From positions 4,416-14,250 of the forward strand of contig DHMW01000010.1 in the NCBI GenBank assembly GCA_002405995.1: a stretch of DNA of 9,835 bases. The letters run 5' to 3'. Under the pieces are notes generated by a model. That model had not been told where the DNA came from and did not search any database. It saw only the letters and a list, made by a program, of their open reading frames with translations. The stretch comes from Oscillospiraceae bacterium UBA4632. GTDB taxonomy: Bacteria > Bacillota > Clostridia > Oscillospirales > Oscillospiraceae. How positions within the stretch are numbered: the first letter of the stretch is position 1; every line of letters starts with the position of its first letter. Position numbers and translations under genes: made by a program. Shown here piece by piece: positions 6,460 through 9,835 of this stretch.

Positions 6460-6481
6460 CGGCGCGCCGGAGGGCGCGCCG
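6460..6481 (+). repeat. Perfect inverted repeat just upstream of argR
   Basis: CGGCGCGCC (6460-6468), a GGAG loop and GGCGCGCCG (6473-6481). The stem is nine G/C pairs and lies 9 bases before the purine-rich ribosome binding site of argR (6490-6497). It has no T run. It could be a leader structure tuning argR translation, or a DNA site. Confidence 0.6.
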
Positions 6482-6504
6482 AGAACAGGGGGAGGGGTAC
6501 GGAA

Positions 6505-6957
6505 GTGAAATCCAAACGGCAGGAAAAGATCCTCGAGCTGATCCGGCGCTACGATATCGAGACGCAGGAGGAGCTGATCGCCCGCCTTGCCGAATGCGGC
6601 ATCGAGAGCAAGCAGACCACCGTCTCGCGCGATATCAAGGAGCTTTATCTCTATAAGGAGCCGATGGGCGGCGGCCGCAGCCGCTACGCCGTGTCGGTCA
6701 AGGCGGATCATATCGACAACACCCGGCGGCTGCAGCTCATCCTGAGCGAGTGCAGCGTCAGCGTGGACTGCGCAGGCATCGTCGCCGTGCTCAAAACGCT
6801 GCCCGGCCTTGCCGACGCCGCAGGCGCTGCGCTCGACGCGCTGCGCTTCCCGCAGATGCTCGGCTGCATCTCCGGCAACGACTCTGTCGCCATCATCACC
6901 CGCAGGGAGAGCGACGCGCACGCGCTCTGCCGGGAGCTCGAAAAATACTGCAAATAA
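6505..6957 (+). CDS. argR: Arginine repressor/activator with altered ligand motif
   Basis: A 150-residue transcription factor of the ArgR/AhrC family, a hexamer that represses arginine synthesis genes and often activates catabolic ones. Residues 1-70 are the winged helix-turn-helix (KRQEKILELIRRYDIETQEE, recognition helix QTTVSRDIKEL). Residues 78-150 are the oligomerisation and ligand domain (VLKTLPGLADAAGAALDAL, then GCISGNDSVAII). The family motif is G-T-I-x-G-D-D-T. Here it reads GCISGNDS, so the first Asp of the arginine-binding pair (Asp128 in E. coli) is Asn125, while Asp126 is kept. The start is GTG at 6505, with GGGAGGGG (6490-6497) 7 bases upstream. Length is normal. It is probably co-transcribed with arcA and is followed by a strong terminator. 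It likely controls the arginine genes of this window, but I could not place a classical ARG box. Confidence 0.93.
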   Translation: MKSKRQEKILELIRRYDIETQEELIARLAECGIESKQTTVSRDIKELYLYKEPMGGGRSRYAVSVKADHIDNTRRLQLILSECSVSVDCAGIVAVLKTLPGLADAAGAALDALRFPQMLGCISGNDSVAIITRRESDAHALCRELEKYCK

Positions 6958-6959
6958 AG

Positions 6960-6994
6960 AAAGGCGAAGCGGGAGCTCCCCCGCTTCGCCTTTT
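6960..6994 (+). terminator. Rho-independent terminator of argR
   Basis: AAAGGCGAAGCGGG (6960-6973) pairs with CCCGCTTCGCCTTT (6980-6993) around a 6-base loop, ending in four Ts. It starts 2 bases after the argR stop. Confidence 0.88.
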
Positions 6995-7006
6995 CCTTTC
7001 CGGCGC

Positions 7007-7040
7007 AAAAAAGCAAGCGGCCTTCGCCGCTTGCTTTTTT
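7007..7040 (-). terminator. Rho-independent terminator of arcB, bidirectional
   Basis: AAAAAAGCAAGCGGC (7007-7021), a four-base loop and the exact complement GCCGCTTGCTTTTTT (7026-7040). It lies 15 bases beyond the arcB stop on the minus strand. With the argR terminator it insulates two convergent transcripts. Confidence 0.9.
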
Positions 7041-7055
7041 GAATACCTGGAGCGC

Positions 7056-8051
7056 TCAGACGTTGCCAATCGTCGCGACCATGACGGCCTTGATCGTGTG
7101 CATGCGGTTCTCCGCCTCGTCGAACACCTTGGAGTTCGGGGAAAGGAAGACCTCGTCCGTGACCTCGCGGATATCGTAGCCCAGCTCCTTCTGAGAGGCG
7201 GCCATGGTGGTGTCGAAGTCGTGGAAGGAGGGCAGGCAGTGCAGGAAGATGCAGTCGCTGTTCTCGGTGGCAGCCAGCACCTCGCCGGTGACCTTGTACG
7301 GGGTGAGCTGCTTCACGCGCTCGGGGATCTTGTCCTCCTCGCCCATGGAAGCCCAGATGTCGGTGTAGAGCGCGTCCGCGCCCTTGAGGAGAGCACGATC
7401 CTCACCGTATTCGACGACCGCGCCGGTCTCCTTGGCGACTTCCTTGCAGTAGGCGACGACGTCGGCGGCGGGAGCAAGCTCCTTCGGGCCCCAGCCGACA
7501 TAGTGCATGCCGAGCTTGGCGCAGATGTACATCAGGCAATAGGCGACGTTGTTGCGGGTATCGCCGCAGAAAACGAGCTTGCACTTGTTGAGGGGCTTTT
7601 TTGTGTTCTCCATCAGCGTGAGGATGTCGGCGAGCGCCTGGGTGGGGTGATCGACGTCGGTCAGGCCGTTCCACACGGGAACGCCCGCGTTGGCAGCGAG
7701 ACCCTCAACGACCTTCTGGTCGTAGCCGCGGTACTCGATACCGTCGAAGAAGCGGCCGAGGACCTTCGCGGTATCGGCCATCGTTTCCTTCTTGCCCATC
7801 TGGGAGGACTTGGAATCCAGGAACGTGACGTGCGCGCCCTCGTCATAGGCGGCGACCTCAAACGCGCAGCGGGTGCGGGTGGAGGTCTTTTCAAACAGCA
7901 GCACAATGTTCTTGCCGGCAAGCAGGTTGCCGCGGATACCGGCGCGCTTCTTCGCCTTCAGGTCGGCGGCGAGGTTGAGCATATAGCGGATCTCATCGGG
8001 CGTGAAATCCTTCAGCGTGAGAAAAGAACGGCCTTTCAGATTAACGGGCAT
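7056..8051 (-). CDS. arcB: Ornithine carbamoyltransferase, catabolic type
   Basis: A 331-residue cytoplasmic enzyme. In the deiminase pathway it converts citrulline and phosphate to ornithine and carbamoyl phosphate; the reverse reaction is biosynthetic. The carbamoyl-phosphate site is FEKTSTRTRCAF (53-64), HPTQ is at 135-138, the ornithine loop is DIWASMGEE (231-239) and the catalytic HCLP is at 271-274. The C-terminal EVTDEVFLSPNSKVF and AENRMHTIKAVM, together with the 331-residue length, resemble ArcB more than anabolic ArgF, so I call it arcB. An anabolic or dual role cannot be excluded. The start is ATG at 8051-8049, with AAAGGAGGA (8068-8060) 8 bases upstream. It is convergent with arcA-argR rather than in one operon, so the two pathway steps have separate promoters. 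No carbamate kinase gene is adjacent. Confidence 0.94.
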   Translation of the reverse strand: MPVNLKGRSFLTLKDFTPDEIRYMLNLAADLKAKKRAGIRGNLLAGKNIVLLFEKTSTRTRCAFEVAAYDEGAHVTFLDSKSSQMGKKETMADTAKVLGRFFDGIEYRGYDQKVVEGLAANAGVPVWNGLTDVDHPTQALADILTLMENTKKPLNKCKLVFCGDTRNNVAYCLMYICAKLGMHYVGWGPKELAPAADVVAYCKEVAKETGAVVEYGEDRALLKGADALYTDIWASMGEEDKIPERVKQLTPYKVTGEVLAATENSDCIFLHCLPSFHDFDTTMAASQKELGYDIREVTDEVFLSPNSKVFDEAENRMHTIKAVMVATIGNV

Positions 8052-8103
8052 GGGGAGAGTCCTCCTTTATATTTGTTTCAAAATCTCTCAAAAGCATCCA
8101 AAA

Positions 8104-8126
8104 AATGCTATTATGATTATAGCATT
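8104..8126. promoter_or_regulatory. Palindromic operator candidate over the arcB -10 region
   Basis: AATGCTAT (8104-8111) and ATAGCATT (8119-8126) are perfect inverted halves around 7 bases. A third half-site, AGCAT, lies at 8093-8097. The palindrome covers the minus-strand -10 sequence, an ideal place for a repressor. It is not a textbook ARG box (TGAAT-type halves), so the binding protein is unknown. ArgR and the MocR-like protein are the local candidates. On the arcB transcript the same bases could also fold as a weak hairpin. Confidence 0.5.
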
Positions 8127-8143
8127 CTTGGTCAAAAAAGCAA
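8116..8143 (-). promoter_or_regulatory. Promoter for arcB
   Basis: On the minus strand: TTGCTT, a 16-base spacer and a perfect TATAAT at 8121-8116, preceded by TGC as an extended -10 element. The leader to the ATG is about 55-60 bases. Confidence 0.65.
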
Positions 8144-8479
8144 GAGATTTCAGGCGTTCCGCCTCCGCCGCCGCACCTGCTGGACTGCGCGAAAGCAAGC
8201 AGACTGGACTGCGCGCAGCCGCCGCAGCCGCGGCGGACAGCCCGCGGAGGCTGGCGTTTTTGCGCGGGACCGGCGGGGAATGGCGCTCACTGGACGCAGA
8301 ATTTGTTTTGCTTCTGGACCAGCGCCGATCTGCGCTCCGGCGCGTGTCGGGAGAGGCGTTATGGCGGGCAGCGGCCGCAGCCTGCGCGGCACTCCGTTGG
8401 GCAATGCCGCCGTGCGGAGGCTGCCGTCGTCCTGCGCGGCAAAAATGCCGCGCCATGGCAGATTTCTTCCCTCCTTCCC
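8144..8479. other. Gene-free GC-rich region between the arcB and argS promoters, rich in small repeats
   Basis: I see no supportable gene here. The long open frames on both strands are Ala/Arg-rich and lack ribosome binding sites. The region holds CTGGAC four times in two pairs: 8180/8204 and 8290/8314, each pair 24 bases apart. The first pair is extended to CTGGACTGCGCG. CCTGCGCGGCA occurs twice, 50 bases apart (8381, 8431). Inverted repeats include CCGCCGC/GCGGCGG (8219-8236), GGCGCT/AGCGCC (8282-8326, with an inner CAGAA/TTCTG), GCAGCC/GGCTGC (8377-8424) and GCGCGGCA/TGCCGCGC (8434-8453). A structured RNA, a decayed gene or a repeat remnant are all possible. Confidence 0.5.
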
Positions 8480-8508
8480 TTGTTTTCTGCCGGAAAGTGT
8501 AGTATAAT
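8480..8508 (+). promoter_or_regulatory. Promoter for argS
   Basis: TTGTTT (8480-8485), a 17-base spacer and a perfect TATAAT (8503-8508). The leader to the ATG at 8595 is only about 80 bases, too short for a T-box. Confidence 0.72.
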
Positions 8509-8594
8509 CTAACAGAATATCTTCCGGCACGCGGCTGTGGGCACAACGCGCCGCCGCGCCGGTCAAAACGTTAAGGATAAGAGGAGAAGAAGCC

Positions 8595-9835
8595 ATGAAT
8601 ATGATCCGCAGCGCAAAGAACCAGGTCGCCGAGCTGACGACGGCGGCCTATCGCGCCGCCGTGCAGGAGGGGCTGCTGCCCGAGGGCGTAACGGCCGTTC
8701 CCGCCGTTGAGATCCCCAAGGATACGTCGAACGGCGACTACACCACCACGTTCTGCCTGGCCGCATCCAAGGCGATGCACAAGAATCCCCGCGAGGTCGC
8801 AAAGATCCTCACCGAACGCATGGAGCTTGACAATACCTACTTCACCTCCGTGGAGATCGCGGGCCCGGGCTTCCTCAACTTCCGCCTGGGCGAGAAGTGG
8901 TATGACGATGTGCTGTGCACCGTGGAGCGCGAGAATAAGGACTATGGGCGCGACAGCTGGCTGGGCGGCAAAAAGTACATGGTCGAGTTCGTCTCCGCCA
9001 ACCCCACCGGCCCCATGCACATGGGCAACGCCCGCGGCGGCGTGCTGGGCGACACGCTCGCCGAGGTGCTGGACTGGTCCGGCGCGAACGTCTGGCGCGA
9101 GTTCTACGTCAACGACTTCGGCAACCAGATCGAAAAGTTTGCCAAGAGCATCGAAGCGCGCTATTTCCAGATCATCAAGGGCGAGGATGCCGTTGAATTC
9201 CCGGAGGACGGCTACCATGGCGACGATATCCGCGAGCTGGCGCAGGCGTTTTACGACGAGCACGGCGAGAGCTACCTCGACAAGCCCGTCGAGCAGCGCC
9301 ACGCCGATATGGCGCGCTTCGGTCTTGACCGCAACATTCCCAAGATGAAGACCGACCTCGAGCGCTACGGCATCAAATTCGACGAGTGGTTCTTTGAATC
9401 CTCCCTGCACGAGTCCGGCTTTGTCGCCGATACCGCGAAAAAGCTCACCGATCTCGGCTGGACGTATGAGAAGGACGGCGCGCTCTGGGTCAAGACCGCC
9501 GAGATCATGCGCGAGCAGTACCGCAAAATGGGCAAGAAGGACGCCGACATCGACAAGCTCGGTCTCAAGGACGACGTGCTGCGCCGCGCCAACGGCTTCT
9601 ACACCTATCTTGCCGGCGATATCGCCTATCACCGCAACAAGTTTGAGGTCCGCGGCTTCGACAAGGTCATCAACATCTGGGGCGCGGACCACCACGGCCA
9701 CGTCGCCCGCCTCAAGGGCGCGATCGACGCGCTGGGGCTGGACGGCACGAACCGTCTCGACATCGTGCTGATGCAGCTGGTCAAGCTGGTGCGCGACGGC
9801 GAGGTCGTGCGCATGTCCAAGCGCACGGGCAAGAC
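8595..9835 (+). CDS. argS: Arginyl-tRNA synthetase, N-terminal and catalytic part (cut by window end)
   Basis: 413 codons are present and the frame is open to the end. This class I enzyme charges tRNA-Arg with arginine. Residues 1-100 are the ArgRS-specific N-terminal domain that recognises the tRNA elbow (AASKAMHKNPREVAKILTER, AGPGFLNFRL). The catalytic core has VSANPTGPMHMGNARGG, where HMGN (142-145) is the HIGH motif, followed by FYVNDFGNQ, WGADHHGHV and VRMSKRTGK (405-413), the degenerate KMSK region typical of ArgRS. The anticodon-binding C-terminal domain lies outside the window. The ATG at 8595 is preceded by GAGGAG (8581-8586) at 8 bases. An ATG two codons later is less well placed. 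It is divergent from arcB and shares the 543-bp intergenic region with it. Its presence beside arcA, argR and arcB adds the protein-synthesis consumer of arginine to the cluster. Confidence 0.97.
   Translation, partial: MNMIRSAKNQVAELTTAAYRAAVQEGLLPEGVTAVPAVEIPKDTSNGDYTTTFCLAASKAMHKNPREVAKILTERMELDNTYFTSVEIAGPGFLNFRLGEKWYDDVLCTVERENKDYGRDSWLGGKKYMVEFVSANPTGPMHMGNARGGVLGDTLAEVLDWSGANVWREFYVNDFGNQIEKFAKSIEARYFQIIKGEDAVEFPEDGYHGDDIRELAQAFYDEHGESYLDKPVEQRHADMARFGLDRNIPKMKTDLERYGIKFDEWFFESSLHESGFVADTAKKLTDLGWTYEKDGALWVKTAEIMREQYRKMGKKDADIDKLGLKDDVLRRANGFYTYLAGDIAYHRNKFEVRGFDKVINIWGADHHGHVARLKGAIDALGLDGTNRLDIVLMQLVKLVRDGEVVRMSKRTGK

Noticed and set aside
5190..6515. A 441-codon minus-strand open frame
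   Set aside because: It is antisense to arcA, whose catalytic residues are all present on the plus strand.
8104..8126. Classical ARG box upstream of arcB
   Set aside because: The palindrome has AATGCTAT halves, not the TGAAT/ATTCA halves of known ARG boxes, so it is reported only as an unassigned operator candidate.
6750..8507. A 585-codon open frame on the plus strand
   Set aside because: It runs antisense through arcB and across intergenic sequence and both terminators, has no ribosome binding site and no recognisable domain. It is a by-product of high GC content opposite arcB.
8509..8594. T-box riboswitch for argS
   Set aside because: The predicted leader is only about 80 bases, and I see neither a T-box core sequence nor a terminator before the start codon.
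8088..8596. Ala/Arg-rich minus-strand frames of about 150 codons as hidden small genes
   Set aside because: They have low-complexity composition and no ribosome binding site, and they overlap the arcB and argS promoters.
8571..9701. A 376-codon minus-strand open frame
   Set aside because: It is antisense to argS, which has clear class I synthetase motifs.

Overview
The window is about 60% GC and looks like the chromosome of a GC-rich Bacillota, most likely a gut-type Clostridia (Oscillospiraceae/Christensenellales range). Support for this: strong AGGAGG-type ribosome binding sites, sigma-A-like promoters, many A-stem-T rho-independent terminators, a Bacillota-type ArgR and a catabolic-type ArcB. 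The species cannot be named from the sequence.

Layout. Left block (1-1634): the 5' end of an AEC-family permease on the minus strand, a divergent promoter pair, a sugar-phosphate nucleotidyltransferase-like gene, and a 79-residue protein of unknown function whose ribosome binding site lies inside a terminator hairpin. Middle block (1635-4987): an AT-rich control region, a YjiH-type membrane protein with duplicated gate domains, a strong terminator, and a GntR/MocR-type regulator whose aminotransferase domain lacks the PLP lysine. Right block (4988-9835): arginine deiminase (arcA), an arginine repressor (argR), two back-to-back terminators, a catabolic ornithine carbamoyltransferase (arcB) convergent on the minus strand, a 543-bp intergenic region, and arginyl-tRNA synthetase (argS), which is cut by the window end. 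No tRNA, rRNA, CRISPR array, transposase or other mobile element was seen.

How the genes fit together. ArcA turns arginine into citrulline and ammonia. ArcB phosphorolyses citrulline to ornithine and carbamoyl phosphate. Carbamate kinase (arcC), which would harvest ATP from carbamoyl phosphate, and a classical ArcD antiporter are not in the window. The YjiH-type protein is the only membrane protein near the pathway genes and is a candidate transporter, by context only. ArgS is the biosynthetic consumer of the same amino acid. Two regulators sit inside the cluster, and both depart from their families at ligand-site positions. The MocR-like protein has lost its Schiff-base lysine (Leu338) and partner residues. 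ArgR carries Asn125 where the family has the first Asp of the arginine-binding Asp-Asp pair. The most interesting hypothesis is a locally rewired arginine/citrulline control circuit around the deiminase pathway.
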